A stretch of DNA of 64,000 nucleotides from an uncultured Burkholderiales bacterium (GCA_903932865.1 CAIZHQ010000016.1:124001-188000); one strand, 5' to 3'; counted from the stretch's first letter, positions 1 through 10,497 are shown. Numbers and translations: made by a program. The notes: generated by a model not told the origin, from the letters alone.

Positions 1-173
1 CGCGCAGGGCTAATCAAGCGGCTAAAATCATCCGGTTATGCAGGTTGCTTTAGGGTGACCTGTCGGGTTGGCCAGGTGATGTGCTTGGCGATCCCGGAAT
101 TCATGAAACTTTTAACCAGACAGGATAGACGGTCTGTTTTTCAGCCTCTGTGCTGAAAGTGGATCTAATTGAC

Positions 174-2942
174 ATGGCCATCCCATTCCTCACCAAGATT
201 TTCGGCAGTCGCAACGACCGCTTGCTCAAGCAATACCGCAAAACCGTCGAGCGTATCAACGCCATGGAGGCTGGACTCGAAAGCCTGAGCGATGATGAGC
301 TGAAGGCCAAAACGCAAAATTTCCGCGATCGTGCTGCCGCTGGTGAGAGCCTGGATGCCTTGTTACCCGAGGCTTTTGCCGTGGTGCGAGAGGGCTCCAA
401 GCGGGTCATGAAGATGCGCCACTTCGATGTGCAGCTCGCCGGTGGCATCGCCTTGCACAACGGTAAGATTGCCGAGATGGGCACGGGCGAGGGCAAAACC
501 CTGACCTCCACGCTGCCGGCCTACCTCAACGCCATCGCAGGCAAGGGCGTGCATGTGGTCACGGTGAACGACTACTTGGCCAGCCGTGACGCCACTTGGA
601 TGGGCAAGCTCTACAACTTCTTGGGGCTCAAGGTGGGTATTAATTTGCCACAACTGCCGCGAGAGGATAAGCAAGCCGCTTACAACGCTGACATCACCTA
701 CGGCACGAACAATGAATACGGTTTCGATTATTTGCGTGACAACATGGTTTACGAAGCCCATGACCGTGTGCAGCGACCGCTGAACTACGCCATCGTGGAC
801 GAGGTTGACTCGATCTTGATCGACGAGGCCCGTACGCCCTTGATCATCAGTGGGCAGGCGGAAGACCACACGGCCACTTACTTGGCGATGAACCAGGTCG
901 TGCCGCTGCTCACCCGCCAAGAAGGGGAGGCCGACCCTCGCACGGGCGAGGGCATCATCACACCCGGCGACTTCACGGTCGATGAAAAATCGCACCAGGT
1001 CTTCTTGACCGAAGACGGCCATGAAAAAGCCGAAGCCGTACTCGCACAAATGGGATTGATCCCAGCAGGCACGAGCCTTTACGATCCGGCCAACATCACG
1101 CTGATGCACCACTTGAGCGCTGCTTTGCGTGCCCGGCATCTCTACCACCGCGATCAGCACTATGTGGTGCAGGAAGGCGAGATCATCATCGTCGACGAAT
1201 TCACTGGCCGTCTGATGACAGGCCGCCGCTGGAGTGATGGCTTGCATCAGGCGGTGGAAGCCAAAGAGGGCGTGCAAATCCAGGCTGAAAACCAGACGCT
1301 GGCCTCCATCACCTTCCAGAACTATTTTCGCTTGTACAACAAAATCGGCGGCATGACGGGCACGGCCGATACAGAGGCTTATGAGTTCCAGGAAATCTAT
1401 GGTCTGGAGACCATGGTGATTCCACCGCACCGCAAGAGCCAACGTGAAGACCAGCTGGATCGGGTTTACAAAACCTCCCAAGAACGTTACACCGCGGCCA
1501 TTGCGGACATCCGCGAATGCTTTGAGCGAGGCCAGCCGGTGCTGGTGGGCACCACTTCGATCGAAAACTCGGAGCTGATTGCTCAACTGCTGACGCAGCA
1601 AAAGCTGCCACACCAGGTGCTCAACGCTAAACAGCATGCCCGCGAGGCGGACATCGTGGCCCAGGCCGGACGACCCGGAATGATCACGATTGCCACCAAC
1701 ATGGCCGGTCGTGGCACCGACATCGTGCTCGGCGGAAACATTGAAAAAGACGTTCAAGCCATTGAAGAAGATGCGAACCTTTCAGAGGGGATCCGCCATG
1801 AAAAAGTGACCCAGTTACGTGAGCAGTGGAAAGCCGTACATGAGCAGGTCAAGTCCTTGGGCGGATTGCGCATCATCGCCACTGAGCGACATGAGTCGCG
1901 TCGCATCGACAATCAGTTGCGCGGCCGTTCGGGCCGCCAAGGCGACCCCGGTTCTTCGCGTTTTTACCTGAGCCTGGACGACCCGTTGATGCGCATTTTT
2001 GCGGGTGACCGTGTGCGTTCCATCATGGACCGGCTGAAGATGCCCGAGGGCGAGGCGATCGAAGCGGGAATCGTTACCCGCAGCATTGAAAGTGCCCAGC
2101 GTAAGGTGGAGGCGCGCAACTTTGACGTCCGTAAGCAGCTGCTCGAATACGACGACGTGTCCAATGACCAGCGCAAGGTGATTTACCAGCAGCGCAACGA
2201 CATTCTGGATGCCCATGACATGCATGCCCAGATCACGGCCCTGCGCGAAGGGTGCTTTACCGATCTGGTGCGCCAGCATGTGCCAGCCGAATCTGTGGAA
2301 GAGCAGTGGGATCTGCCTGGTCTGGAGAAAGTGCTGACTGAAGAGTGGAACATGACGCTGGACTTGCAAGGTCAGGTTCAAGCCTCCAGCGCTATTTCGG
2401 ACGAAGACATGGTGGAGACGGTCGTGAACGCTGCCCATGCACAGTTTCAGGCCAAGCTCGACCAATTGGGGGCCGAGAGTTTCGTCTCCTTTGAACGCAT
2501 GATTTTGTTGCAGAGCATTGACACCCACTGGCGCGAACACTTGAGCGCCTTGGACTACCTGCGCCAGGGCATTCACCTGCGCGGCTATGCGCAAAAGCAA
2601 CCCAAGCAGGAATACAAGCGTGAAGCCTTTGAGTTGTTTGGCCAATTGCTCGACGCCGTCAAAAATGAAGTCACCAAGACTTTGATGACGGTGCGCATCG
2701 ATTCGGGCGACCAAATACAGCAAGCTGCCCTAGCCATTGAGGAGAGGGCTGAGCAGATCAGCAATGTGACTTACAGCGCTCCGGATGAAACAGGCCAGCC
2801 ACAAGTGCAGGCTGCCGCAGCTGCTGCGGCAGCAGGTGGGCTGGCCGATTTGGCCAGCACCTGGGGCCAGGTTGGGCGCAACGAGCCTTGCCCTTGTGGC
2901 AGTGGTAAAAAATACAAGCAATGCCACGGCAAACTGGCTTGA
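174..2942 (+). CDS. secA: Preprotein translocase ATPase SecA
   Basis: SecA is the ATPase motor that pushes unfolded preproteins through the SecYEG channel in the inner membrane. The protein is 922 aa, normal for the family. The nucleotide-binding site is visible as MGTGEGKT near residue 103, followed by the [19 protein letters not shown]-type region and the [10 protein letters not shown] helicase block. The C-terminus ends in the SEC-C zinc motif, [13 protein letters not shown]. The reading frame opens upstream at a GTG (150), but the ATG at 174 gives the usual [15 protein letters not shown] start, so I chose it. No partner secretion gene is adjacent; a factor-independent terminator follows. 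Identification is secure. Confidence 0.98.
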   Translation: MAIPFLTKIFGSRNDRLLKQYRKTVERINAMEAGLESLSDDELKAKTQNFRDRAAAGESLDALLPEAFAVVREGSKRVMKMRHFDVQLAGGIALHNGKIAEMGTGEGKTLTSTLPAYLNAIAGKGVHVVTVNDYLASRDATWMGKLYNFLGLKVGINLPQLPREDKQAAYNADITYGTNNEYGFDYLRDNMVYEAHDRVQRPLNYAIVDEVDSILIDEARTPLIISGQAEDHTATYLAMNQVVPLLTRQEGEADPRTGEGIITPGDFTVDEKSHQVFLTEDGHEKAEAVLAQMGLIPAGTSLYDPANITLMHHLSAALRARHLYHRDQHYVVQEGEIIIVDEFTGRLMTGRRWSDGLHQAVEAKEGVQIQAENQTLASITFQNYFRLYNKIGGMTGTADTEAYEFQEIYGLETMVIPPHRKSQREDQLDRVYKTSQERYTAAIADIRECFERGQPVLVGTTSIENSELIAQLLTQQKLPHQVLNAKQHAREADIVAQAGRPGMITIATNMAGRGTDIVLGGNIEKDVQAIEEDANLSEGIRHEKVTQLREQWKAVHEQVKSLGGLRIIATERHESRRIDNQLRGRSGRQGDPGSSRFYLSLDDPLMRIFAGDRVRSIMDRLKMPEGEAIEAGIVTRSIESAQRKVEARNFDVRKQLLEYDDVSNDQRKVIYQQRNDILDAHDMHAQITALREGCFTDLVRQHVPAESVEEQWDLPGLEKVLTEEWNMTLDLQGQVQASSAISDEDMVETVVNAAHAQFQAKLDQLGAESFVSFERMILLQSIDTHWREHLSALDYLRQGIHLRGYAQKQPKQEYKREAFELFGQLLDAVKNEVTKTLMTVRIDSGDQIQQAALAIEERAEQISNVTYSAPDETGQPQVQAAAAAAAAGGLADLASTWGQVGRNEPCPCGSGKKYKQCHGKLA

Positions 2943-2958
2943 AAAGGCTGAGCGAATG

Positions 2959-2979
2959 AAACGGGCTTCGGCCCGTTTT
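2959..2979 (+). terminator. Rho-independent terminator after secA
   Basis: An 8-bp perfect stem (AAACGGGC / GCCCGTTT) closes on a TTCG tetraloop and ends in a short T-run, 16 bases past the secA stop. Confidence 0.8.
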
Positions 2980-3024
2980 GTCCTTGTGCCAGCTCTATAC
3001 CGATTGATTTCTTGAAAGAAGTTT

Positions 3025-4254
3025 ATGCCCGTGAATTTGCCCCCACTGGACCCCTCGCAACTGAGCCCCATCGCGGGCGTACGCATCGGCATCGCCGAAG
3101 CAGGCGTGCGCAAGGCCAACCGAAAAGACCTCACGGTGTTTTTGCTGGACGAAGGCGCCAGCGTGGCAGGCGTGTTCACCCGTAACCGTTTTTGTGCCGC
3201 ACCTGTCCAGGTTTGCCGCGAGCACTTGGCCGCTGGCAGCGCGGTGCGCGCCTTGGTCATCAACACCGGCAATGCGAACGCGGGCACGGGGGCACCAGGC
3301 CTGGCCCACGCTCGGCAAACCTGTGAGGCCCTGGCCGGTTTGCTGCACTGCAAGCCCGCGCAAGTGCTGCCATTTTCGACGGGCGTGATCATGGAGCCGC
3401 TGCCAGTCGACCGCATTGTGGCGGGCCTGCCTGCTGCGCTGGCCGACGCGCAAGCTGCCCATTGGGCCATGGCGGCCGAAGGCATCATGACCACCGACAC
3501 CGTGCCCAAAGCGGCCAGCGTGCAGGTGCAAGTGGGCGGCAAAACCGTCAGCATCACCGGCATCAGCAAAGGCGCAGGCATGATCCGTCCCAACATGGCC
3601 ACCATGCTGGGTTTTGTGGCCACCGATGCCTGTATCGCTCCGGCCTTGTTGCCCGAGCTGGCCAAGCGCCTGGCCGATGGTTCCTTCAACCGCATCACCA
3701 TCGATGGCGACACATCGACCAACGATTCCTTCATGCTCATCGCCACCCACAAGGCGGGTCACGCGCCGATCATCTCTTTGGACAGTGCTGACGGTCAGGC
3801 CTTGGTGAAGGGCTTGATGCGAGTGGCCCGCCAGCTGGCGCATGCCATCGTGCGCGATGGTGAGGGTGCCACCAAATTCATCACCGTGCAAATCGAAGGC
3901 GGCCGGACGGAAGAGGAATGCCGCCAAGTGGCTTATGCGATCGCGCATTCTCCGCTGGTCAAAACTGCTTTTTTTGCCAGCGACCCGAACCTGGGCCGTA
4001 TTCTGGCCGCCGTGGGTTATGCGGGCATCGATGATTTGGACCAAGGCCTGATCGAGCTGCACCTGGACGAGGTGCACGTGGTCTCGCAAGGTGGTCGCCG
4101 CGCCGAATACCGCGAAGAAGACGGCCAGCGTGTCATGAAGGGCAGCGAAATCACCGTGCGCGTGGGCCTGGGCCGTGGCACGGCCAGCGACACCGTGTGG
4201 ACCTGCGATCTGAGCCACGATTACGTCACCATCAACGCGGATTACCGTTCATGA
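3025..4254 (+). CDS. argJ: Bifunctional glutamate N-acetyltransferase / amino-acid acetyltransferase ArgJ
   Basis: ArgJ transfers acetyl from N-acetylornithine to glutamate, recycling the acetyl group in arginine biosynthesis; bifunctional versions also use acetyl-CoA. At 409 aa it is full length. The family self-cleaves between Ala and Thr of an ATML motif, and this motif is present (NMATMLGF, nucleophile Thr at about residue 193), preceded by the conserved KGAGMIRPN. Its ATGA overlap with the following DUF815 gene indicates translational coupling. Whether it is bifunctional cannot be told from sequence alone. Confidence 0.97.
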   Translation: MPVNLPPLDPSQLSPIAGVRIGIAEAGVRKANRKDLTVFLLDEGASVAGVFTRNRFCAAPVQVCREHLAAGSAVRALVINTGNANAGTGAPGLAHARQTCEALAGLLHCKPAQVLPFSTGVIMEPLPVDRIVAGLPAALADAQAAHWAMAAEGIMTTDTVPKAASVQVQVGGKTVSITGISKGAGMIRPNMATMLGFVATDACIAPALLPELAKRLADGSFNRITIDGDTSTNDSFMLIATHKAGHAPIISLDSADGQALVKGLMRVARQLAHAIVRDGEGATKFITVQIEGGRTEEECRQVAYAIAHSPLVKTAFFASDPNLGRILAAVGYAGIDDLDQGLIELHLDEVHVVSQGGRRAEYREEDGQRVMKGSEITVRVGLGRGTASDTVWTCDLSHDYVTINADYRS

Positions 4255-5153
4255 ACTCTCCTGCTTCATCTGCTTTGGACCAACTGCTGGCCAAAGTCAG
4301 CCAATTGGTGGACCGCATCGAATCGGTCTTGCCCCAACCCCTGTCGGCCCCCGATTGGACGCTGGCCATTGCCTGGCGCTACCGCAAGCGCTCTTCAGGC
4401 CATGGCGTACTGGAGCCGGTGCGCCATGTGGCGGCCATGACGCTGGCTGACCTCAAGGAAATCGACGACCAAAAAGAAAAACTGCAGCGCAACACCGAGC
4501 AGTTTGTGCATGGCCATCCGGCCAACAACGTGCTGCTGACCGGCGCTCGTGGTACCGGCAAGTCTTCGCTCATCAAGGCTTGTCTGAACACATACGCGCC
4601 CCAGGGGCTGCGTTTGATCGAGGTCGACAAAGAAGACCTGACCGACCTGCCCGACATCATCGAAGTGGTGGCGGGTCGCCCTGAAAAGTTCATGGTCTAT
4701 TGCGACGACCTGAGTTTTGAAGACGGCGAGCCGGGCTACAAGGCCCTCAAGTCGATACTGGACGGCACCGTGGCGGCCTCGACCCCCAATGTGCTGGTGT
4801 ACGCCACCAGCAACCGCCGCCACCTGCTGCCCGAGTACATGAGCGAGAACCTCACCTACAAGCACACCGACGACGGCGAAGTCCATCCGGGTGAGGGCGT
4901 TGAAGAGAAGATTTCCTTGTCCGAGCGCTTTGGTTTGTGGATCAGTTTCTATCCCTTCTCGCAAGACGAGTACCTGACCATCGCAGGACAGTGGCTCAGT
5001 GCTTTGGGGGCCACGCCCGCGCAAATCGAGGCTGCTCGCCCGGATGCGCTGCTCTGGGCTTTGGAGCGTGGCTCGCGCAGTGGCCGTGTGGCCTACCAAT
5101 TTGCCCGCGACATGATGGGCCGCCAAACCGATCGACCCGTGGACCGCGCATGA
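4251..5153 (+). CDS. DUF815 family AAA-type ATP-binding protein
   Basis: A 300-aa P-loop ATPase of the DUF815 family, whose cellular role is not established. The Walker A motif (GARGTGKSS) lies near residue 100 and a Walker B-like stretch ([11 protein letters not shown]) near residue 145. An [20 protein letters not shown] segment resembles the sensor-1 region of AAA proteins. I chose the ATG at 4251 because it overlaps the argJ stop as ATGA; the open frame extends further upstream inside argJ. It also overlaps the downstream Nudix gene by ATGA, so argJ, this gene and mutT appear co-translated. Family is firm, function unknown. Confidence 0.9.
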   Translation: MNSPASSALDQLLAKVSQLVDRIESVLPQPLSAPDWTLAIAWRYRKRSSGHGVLEPVRHVAAMTLADLKEIDDQKEKLQRNTEQFVHGHPANNVLLTGARGTGKSSLIKACLNTYAPQGLRLIEVDKEDLTDLPDIIEVVAGRPEKFMVYCDDLSFEDGEPGYKALKSILDGTVAASTPNVLVYATSNRRHLLPEYMSENLTYKHTDDGEVHPGEGVEEKISLSERFGLWISFYPFSQDEYLTIAGQWLSALGATPAQIEAARPDALLWALERGSRSGRVAYQFARDMMGRQTDRPVDRA

Positions 5154-5632
5154 GCCAAAGCTTGCTGGTCGCCGATGGCGAGCGCGAGCGGCAAGACCTG
5201 AGTGCAGGCCAGGCCGAGCGCACCGTTGTCGATGTGGCGGTGGGTGTGCTGATGCAAGCCGGCGGCCATTTTTTGCTGACCTCGCGCCCCGAGGGCAAGG
5301 TGTATGCGGGCTACTGGGAGTTCCCGGGTGGCAAGCTGGAGGCTGGCGAGTCGGTCGAGCAAGCGCTGCGCCGAGAACTGCAAGAAGAGCTGGGCATCAC
5401 CATCGGTGCCGCGCAGCTGTGGAAAACCCAGATGGTTGATTACCCGCACGCGCTGGTGCGTCTGCACTTTTGCAAGGTGTGGGACTGGCAGGGCGACTTG
5501 CAGATGCGCGAAGCGCAATCACACGCTTGGCAGACGCTGCCTGTGGCCGTGGTGCCTGTGTTGCCGGGCACCCTCCCCGTGTTGGCTTGGTTGGCCCAAG
5601 AGCGCGGCTTCAGTGGGCCGACGCACGCCTGA
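5150..5632 (+). CDS. mutT: MutT-type Nudix hydrolase (8-oxo-dGTP diphosphatase-like)
   Basis: MutT removes oxidised 8-oxo-dGTP from the nucleotide pool and so prevents A:T to C:G mutation. The 160-aa protein has a complete Nudix box (GGKLEAGESVEQALRREL continuing QEELGI) around residues 60-82, preceded by the YAGYWEFPGG segment typical of MutT. The N-terminal 25 residues are extra and poorly conserved. The start overlaps the DUF815 stop (ATGA). It ends eight bases from the convergent yacG. The MutT assignment is likely, but other Nudix substrates are not excluded. Confidence 0.88.
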   Translation: MSQSLLVADGERERQDLSAGQAERTVVDVAVGVLMQAGGHFLLTSRPEGKVYAGYWEFPGGKLEAGESVEQALRRELQEELGITIGAAQLWKTQMVDYPHALVRLHFCKVWDWQGDLQMREAQSHAWQTLPVAVVPVLPGTLPVLAWLAQERGFSGPTHA

Positions 5633-5640
5633 GCTGCACT

Positions 5641-5862
5641 TCACTGCAGTCGCGGATCCCCAAATGTCTCGTCGGGCGGGGTGTCGTCGGGCAGTTTGAA
5701 TTCTTCGCTGGCCCAGGCCCCCAAGTCCACACCCTTGCAGCGGGCGCTGCAAAACGGGCGGTAGGGGTTGGTGGGGCTGTAAAGGCTCAGGCCTGAGCAG
5801 GCAGGGCAGCGCACGTGGCGTGGTTTGAAAGATTCAGACGGGTTCACAGGGCTCACGCGCAC
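5641..5862 (-). CDS. yacG: DNA gyrase inhibitor YacG (zinc-binding)
   Basis: YacG is a small zinc protein that binds GyrB and inhibits DNA gyrase. The four zinc cysteines are present as CPAC and CSARC, 18-20 residues apart, followed by the conserved DLGAWASEEF segment. The open frame starts with GTG at 5862 (73 aa). A second GTG at 5856 overlaps the zapD stop as GTGA and is an equally good start (71 aa). It is the last gene of the pilBCD-coaE-zapD-yacG operon, the same order coaE-zapD-yacG seen in E. coli. Confidence 0.92.
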   Translation of the reverse strand: MRVSPVNPSESFKPRHVRCPACSGLSLYSPTNPYRPFCSARCKGVDLGAWASEEFKLPDDTPPDETFGDPRLQ

Positions 5863-6608
5863 AAGGTCATCTCGAAGGGCACATCATCGGTGGTGGCCAC
5901 CAATTTGCCGTCGCTTTGCTGGCGCATCATGCGAATCACCACCAGTAAGCGATTACAACTGATCTCGGGCGTCAAGCCCAAAGAGGGATCGACCTTCAGG
6001 CGCAGCAGCTGAAAGCTTCGCCCTTGGGGCAGGTTTTGTTGCAATTGACCTGATGTGGCCATGACTTTTTGACTGGAGCCTGATTCGCGCAGCATTTGCA
6101 ACAACTGCTCTATGGCTTGAGCCCAAGGTGCAAAAGGCAAAATCCATTGCTGCAAATCACGGGTACGGCGGCTTGGATCATGGTGCTGCCAAGCGTGATA
6201 GGCGGGTAAATCAAATTCGCAAGTGCCCCCCGGGATGGCCACACGGCTTCTGAGGGCCATCAGGAAATCATGTTCCGTTAAGCTTTGGCCCATTTTCCCC
6301 GTGACATGATTGAGGGCTTCAAAGAGGTGATCGAGTTGAGCAATCAGTCCGTCCAGCGCTTGTTCGGAAATAGCGGGATTTCCCCTGTAAGCGCTATAAA
6401 CTTGCTTTTGTCGCTCGAGGTCTTTGAGCACCTCGGACTTGAGTTCCGAACGGCCCCCCACCTCCATGATTTCAAACAGGGTGGTCAAGGCGAAATGGTG
6501 GTCCAGAGCCTGATCGCGCCTGACCAGTTGGCCCAAGCGGGAAAACAGCTGCTGCAGTCGCAAATAGGTGCGAATGCGTTCATTGAATGGGTATTCGTAC
6601 AGTATCAC
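5853..6608 (-). CDS. zapD: Cell division protein ZapD
   Basis: ZapD cross-links FtsZ filaments and supports Z-ring assembly. The protein begins ILYEYPFNERIRTYLRL, the hallmark N-terminus of the family, and its 251 aa match the usual 247-250. No ATG fits. The GTG at 6608 puts the first residue exactly where family members begin and has a GGA-type ribosome-binding site just upstream; the frame remains open to a TTG at 6653, which would overlap coaE. The gene sits between coaE and yacG, as in many proteobacteria. Confidence 0.94.
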   Translation of the reverse strand: MILYEYPFNERIRTYLRLQQLFSRLGQLVRRDQALDHHFALTTLFEIMEVGGRSELKSEVLKDLERQKQVYSAYRGNPAISEQALDGLIAQLDHLFEALNHVTGKMGQSLTEHDFLMALRSRVAIPGGTCEFDLPAYHAWQHHDPSRRTRDLQQWILPFAPWAQAIEQLLQMLRESGSSQKVMATSGQLQQNLPQGRSFQLLRLKVDPSLGLTPEISCNRLLVVIRMMRQQSDGKLVATTDDVPFEMTLCA

Positions 6609-6630
6609 GCGGCATTTTCCAGTCACGCCA

Positions 6631-7245
6631 TCATAGCCCGAAGTCGGCGACAAGCTGAGCCACTTGGGTGTCTAAATCATTCAAACAAAGACCTTGATTG
6701 AAGAGAACCGCATCGGCGCAAGCTAGGCGTTGTGAACGCGAGGCTTGATGAGCCATGATGCCTTCGACCTCTTCGCTGGTCAGCCCACTTCGGGCCATGA
6801 CCCTTTGCCTTTGGGTCTCGGTATCGCAGTCCACCACGATCACCCGGTCCACCTGTTGGCGCCAACGCTCACCCGACTCCACCAGCAAGGGCACATCAAA
6901 CACCAAGACACGGTGACCACTTTGCACAGCCGCTTGCGCTTGCTCGGTCGTGATTTGGCTGACCAGGGGATGGATGATGTGTTCGAGTTGGCGCTTGGCA
7001 TTTGGGTCACGGAAGATGCGTTCGCGCATGGCCTGGCGGTTCAGGGCGCCGTCCGGGCTGAGCATGTCGTCACCGAAGTTGAGGGCGATGGCACCCATGG
7101 CCCTGCCGCCCGGTGCCGTGAGGCTGCGTGAAATGGCATCGGCGTCAATGACGGCTGCGCCGCGCCGCGCCAAAAAGCCCGCCACGGTGCTTTTGCCGCT
7201 GCCAATGCCGCCGGTCAGGCCAATGCGCCAGGTGCGTTGTGTCAT
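6631..7245 (-). CDS. coaE: Dephospho-CoA kinase CoaE
   Basis: CoaE phosphorylates dephospho-CoA in the last step of coenzyme A synthesis. The 204-aa protein has the P-loop GGIGSGKST at residues 12-20, the DADAISR substrate motif near residue 35 and the VFDVPLLVESG segment near residue 115. It lies between pilD (6-base gap) and zapD (22-base gap) on the same strand, so it is in the same transcript. Confidence 0.97.
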   Translation of the reverse strand: MTQRTWRIGLTGGIGSGKSTVAGFLARRGAAVIDADAISRSLTAPGGRAMGAIALNFGDDMLSPDGALNRQAMRERIFRDPNAKRQLEHIIHPLVSQITTEQAQAAVQSGHRVLVFDVPLLVESGERWRQQVDRVIVVDCDTETQRQRVMARSGLTSEEVEGIMAHQASRSQRLACADAVLFNQGLCLNDLDTQVAQLVADFGL

Positions 7246-7251
7246 GGACGT

Positions 7252-8070
7252 TCAGATCAAAAACCAAGGCAGGGGACCAAAGGCCATGACCCACAAACCT
7301 GCCAACACCAAAAAAGGCCCGAAAGCCAGTTGGCCATTCTCGTCCAATTGGCCCCGTAACTTGAGCCAGAGGCCCCCGATCACCCCAGAAAAAGAGGCGA
7401 TCAAAATCAAGGACAGCAGTGCGGGCCAGCCCAACCAGGCCCCCAGGGCGGCCAGCAACTTGAAGTCGCCCTGACCCATGCCTTCCTTGCCAGTCAAGGC
7501 TTTGAACAACCTGTACACCGTCCACAAAAACAAGTAGCCTGCAGCCGCCCCCCACAGGGCTTCGTTCAGACCGATGCCGGTCAAGCCCAGACTGGTGGCC
7601 AGCAAACCCGCCCACACCAGGGGCTGGGTGATGGCGTCGGGCAACAAGCGCGTGTCGGCATCGATGGCAGCCAGCGCTACCAATGCGGCTGCAAAGCCGG
7701 CCCAGGCAAGCGCCTGAACACCCAAGCCGTGTTCGGCAGCAGCCCACATGAACAGACCGCAGGTGGTCAGTTCGATGGCTGGATATCGCCAAGCAATTGG
7801 CGCTTGGCAGTGGGCGCATCGACCGCGTAGTCGGATGAAACTCAGCAGCGGAATGTTCTCGTGCCAAGTCAACGCATGCTGGCAGTGTGGACAGTGCGAG
7901 CGAGGCACAGTCAAATTGAAGGGGGGCGAGCTGGATGGGGCCTCGCCAGGCGGGGTGTCCCACTGCGCTTGCAGCATGAGCGGCAGGCGGTGGATCACCA
8001 CGTTCAAAAAGCTGCCGATCATCAAACCCAGCAAACCCGCCAGGCCGAGTGCCAAAACGCTGTCGTTCAT
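7252..8070 (-). CDS. pilD: Prepilin leader peptidase / N-methyltransferase PilD
   Basis: PilD cleaves the leader of type IV prepilins at the inner membrane and N-methylates the new N-terminus. The 272-aa protein is polytopic. The cytoplasmic zinc loop is present with two CxxC pairs (CPHC and CAHC). The two catalytic aspartates are found in AIDADTRLLPD and GMGQGDFK (GxGD-type). The start MNDSVLALGLAGLLGLMIGSFLNVV is typical. It is two bases from the pilC stop, in a pilB-pilC-pilD order. No pilin gene is present in this window. Confidence 0.95.
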   Translation of the reverse strand: MNDSVLALGLAGLLGLMIGSFLNVVIHRLPLMLQAQWDTPPGEAPSSSPPFNLTVPRSHCPHCQHALTWHENIPLLSFIRLRGRCAHCQAPIAWRYPAIELTTCGLFMWAAAEHGLGVQALAWAGFAAALVALAAIDADTRLLPDAITQPLVWAGLLATSLGLTGIGLNEALWGAAAGYLFLWTVYRLFKALTGKEGMGQGDFKLLAALGAWLGWPALLSLILIASFSGVIGGLWLKLRGQLDENGQLAFGPFLVLAGLWVMAFGPLPWFLI

Positions 8071-8071
8071 G

Positions 8072-9286
8072 TCAAAAAACTTGCCCTAAACTGAATATCG
8101 GTAAATACATGGCCACCAAAATGGCCCCAATGAAACCGCCGAGCACCACGATGATCAGTGGCTCCAGTAGACTGCTCAGGCCATTGACCTGGTCGTCGAG
8201 CGCGCTTTCCATTAGACCCCCCGCACGGCCCAGCAAGCTTTCCAAGGCCCCGGTTTCTTCACCTGTGGCGCACAACTGCACCATCATCGCCGGAAAACGC
8301 CCGCTTTGGGCCATGCTCTGACTCAAACTGTGGCCCTGCACCACCCGGCGCTGAATTTGCAAAGTGGTGCGCGCAAAAACTGCATGATCGCATGCTTGTG
8401 CTGTCGGCCCTAAGGCTTCGGTCAAGGGTACACCCGCAGCCAGCAAGGCCGACAGGGTCTGCGCCCAACGCGCCACCACTGACGTGGTCAGCAGGGGCCC
8501 GAGCACTGGCCAGTGCAGCCACCAACGGGCCAGCCATTGCCGCATGTGGTTGGCTGCCGGGCTGTTGTGTTGTGCTGCCCACAGCAGCATCAAGACTACG
8601 GGCACGCCCACAGGCCAGGCCTGCACCAGCGCGTGGCTCATGCCGACCACCAGTTGCGTGGCCAAGGGCAATTCGGCCCCAAACGACTGGAACACGTCCT
8701 GGAAAACTGGTACCACCAGCACCAGGATCAGCACCAAAATACCCACGGCCACGGCCAACACGGCGATGGGGTACATCAATGCCGAACGAATTTTGGAGCG
8801 CATCGCTTCGTTTTTTTCCAGCGTCACGGACAGCCGCTCCATCATCGTGTCCAGAATCCCGGCGGCTTCTCCGGCTTGCACCATGTGCACATAAAGGCCG
8901 CTGAAATGTTTTGGGTGCTTGGCCAGGGCGTCGTGCAGGGCCACGCCGGCTTCCACATCGCTGCGCACACTGTTCATCACGTGCACCAGGTCTTTGGCAC
9001 TCATGCTGCGGCACAGCATGCCCAAGGCTTGCACGACAGGCACGCCTGCGCGCAGCATGGTCGCCCATTGGCGTGTCATGACGGCCAGGTCTTTGGCTTT
9101 GATGGTGTCCGGCGGTGACCACCACAGGCGCTGAACTTGCACTTGTTGCAGCCCTTGCCTGCGCAGCTGTACCCGGGCTAAGTCGGCGTTCAGGGCCTGA
9201 ATTTGGCCGCTTTGGGCATGGCCTTGACGGTCGCGGCCGTTCCAGCGAAAGACCGTTGTGGCGCGTACAGGAGGTGGGGCACTCAT
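8072..9286 (-). CDS. pilC: Type IV pilus inner-membrane platform protein PilC (type II secretion F family)
   Basis: PilC is the polytopic platform protein that the assembly ATPase rotates or pushes to polymerise pilin. The 404-aa sequence has two copies of the T2SSF domain (about residues 65-190 and 270-395) with the conserved VQAGEAAG and CATGEETG motifs, and hydrophobic segments near residues 170-195, 215-240 and 375-400. Its start overlaps the end of pilB by four bases. A GspF identity is possible in principle, but linkage to pilD and a PilB-like ATPase favours pili. Confidence 0.92.
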   Translation of the reverse strand: MSAPPPVRATTVFRWNGRDRQGHAQSGQIQALNADLARVQLRRQGLQQVQVQRLWWSPPDTIKAKDLAVMTRQWATMLRAGVPVVQALGMLCRSMSAKDLVHVMNSVRSDVEAGVALHDALAKHPKHFSGLYVHMVQAGEAAGILDTMMERLSVTLEKNEAMRSKIRSALMYPIAVLAVAVGILVLILVLVVPVFQDVFQSFGAELPLATQLVVGMSHALVQAWPVGVPVVLMLLWAAQHNSPAANHMRQWLARWWLHWPVLGPLLTTSVVARWAQTLSALLAAGVPLTEALGPTAQACDHAVFARTTLQIQRRVVQGHSLSQSMAQSGRFPAMMVQLCATGEETGALESLLGRAGGLMESALDDQVNGLSSLLEPLIIVVLGGFIGAILVAMYLPIFSLGQVF

Positions 9287-10497
9287 GTGCTTTCCCTCGT
9301 GGCGGCCAGCACTTCGTCCAGCGAGGTGATGCCCTGCATCACTTTGCGCAAGCCTGCCATGCGCAAACTGCTCACCCCTTCACTTTGAGCCTGGCGCGCC
9401 ATCTCTTGTATCCCAGCTTCCTGAAAGACCAGTTGCTGCATCTCAGCGCTCACGGGCATGACCTGGAAAATCCCCGTTCGCCCGGCAAAGCCTTTGTGGC
9501 ATTGCGGGCAGCCTACGGGCTCGAACACTGGTGTGGGGTCTGCTAGGTCCATATTGGGCGGCCACCCTGCTTTGTGCCAAATCACAGCGGGTACGCTGGC
9601 TGCGCGCTTGCAGTGCGTGCACAGGCAGCGCACCAGGCGTTGCGCCGTGATCAGGCTCACACTGGCGGCGATGTTGTAGGGGGCTGTGCCCATGTTGCGC
9701 AAGCGCACCAAGGTGGCCGGTGCATCGTTGGTGTGCAGGGTCGAGAGCACGAGATGCCCGGTTTGGGCAGCCTGAATGGCGATGTTGGCGGTCTCCAGAT
9801 CGCGCACTTCGCCCACCATCAATATGTCTGGGTCTTGGCGCAAAAAAGCACGCAAAGCCACAGCAAAACTCAGACCGGGTTTGTCCTGCACATTGACCTG
9901 GTTGATGCCCGCGAGTTGGATTTCACAGGGGTCTTCCACCGTGGCGATGTTCACTTCGGTGGTGTTCAGCAGGTTCAGGCAGGCATACAGGGATTGCGTC
10001 TTGCCCGAGCCGGTGGGGCCTGTCACCAGCACCAAGCCGTGCGGTGCACGGATCGCGGTCAACAAGCGCTGGAGGTCCTCGGGCTCGTAACCCAGACGGC
10101 TCAGGTCCAATTGGGCCTGCGCCGAGTCCAGCACGCGGATCACCAGTTTTTCACCAAATAAGGTGGGCAAGGTGCTGACACGCAAGTCCAACTCCCGACC
10201 TTCAGCCAATTGCAATTTCATGCGGCCGTCTTGCGGCAGGCGCTTTTCGGCGATGTCAAGGCGTGACATCACCTTGATGCGCGATGCCAGGCGGTCCTTC
10301 AGGGCCATGTGCGGCGAGGCCACCTCGCGCAGTTCTCCATCGATGCGCATGCGTACCCGGTACTGGTGTTCATAAGGCTCAAAGTGCAGGTCAGAGGCTT
10401 TCAGCGCCACCGCCTCTTCCAGTAATTTTTGAACGTAGCTGACCACTGGGGCGTCATCGTGCCCGGTCAGGGTCGGTCGAGTTTTAGCAGAATCCAT
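9283..10497 (-). CDS. pilB: PilB/GspE-family assembly ATPase, short form without the N-terminal domain
   Basis: This is the hexameric ATPase that powers pilus extension. Visible motifs are Walker A (GPTGSGKT, about residues 160-167), the Asp box, Walker B (ILMVGEVRD), the His box (LSTLHTND) and a C-terminal pair of CxxC motifs (CTHC, CPQC) that bind zinc in PilB/GspE but are absent from PilT. The 404-aa protein begins directly at the core (APVVSYVQKLLEEAV). The roughly 170-residue N-terminal MshEN/N1 domain of ordinary PilB (about 570 aa) is missing, and I see no fragment of it upstream. The ATG at 10497 is chosen over a TTG at 10515. Motor residues are intact, so it is probably functional. 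Confidence 0.9.
   Translation of the reverse strand: MDSAKTRPTLTGHDDAPVVSYVQKLLEEAVALKASDLHFEPYEHQYRVRMRIDGELREVASPHMALKDRLASRIKVMSRLDIAEKRLPQDGRMKLQLAEGRELDLRVSTLPTLFGEKLVIRVLDSAQAQLDLSRLGYEPEDLQRLLTAIRAPHGLVLVTGPTGSGKTQSLYACLNLLNTTEVNIATVEDPCEIQLAGINQVNVQDKPGLSFAVALRAFLRQDPDILMVGEVRDLETANIAIQAAQTGHLVLSTLHTNDAPATLVRLRNMGTAPYNIAASVSLITAQRLVRCLCTHCKRAASVPAVIWHKAGWPPNMDLADPTPVFEPVGCPQCHKGFAGRTGIFQVMPVSAEMQQLVFQEAGIQEMARQAQSEGVSSLRMAGLRKVMQGITSLDEVLAATREST

Noticed and set aside
1-173. Promoter of secA with TAAAAT at 23-28 as -10
   Set aside because: The matching -35 region would fall at or beyond the window edge and does not resemble the consensus, so I did not list it.
363-3752. Long minus-strand open frames opposite secA and argJ (up to 464 codons)
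   Set aside because: They lie antisense to well-conserved genes, have no recognisable domains and reflect the third-position GC bias of those genes.
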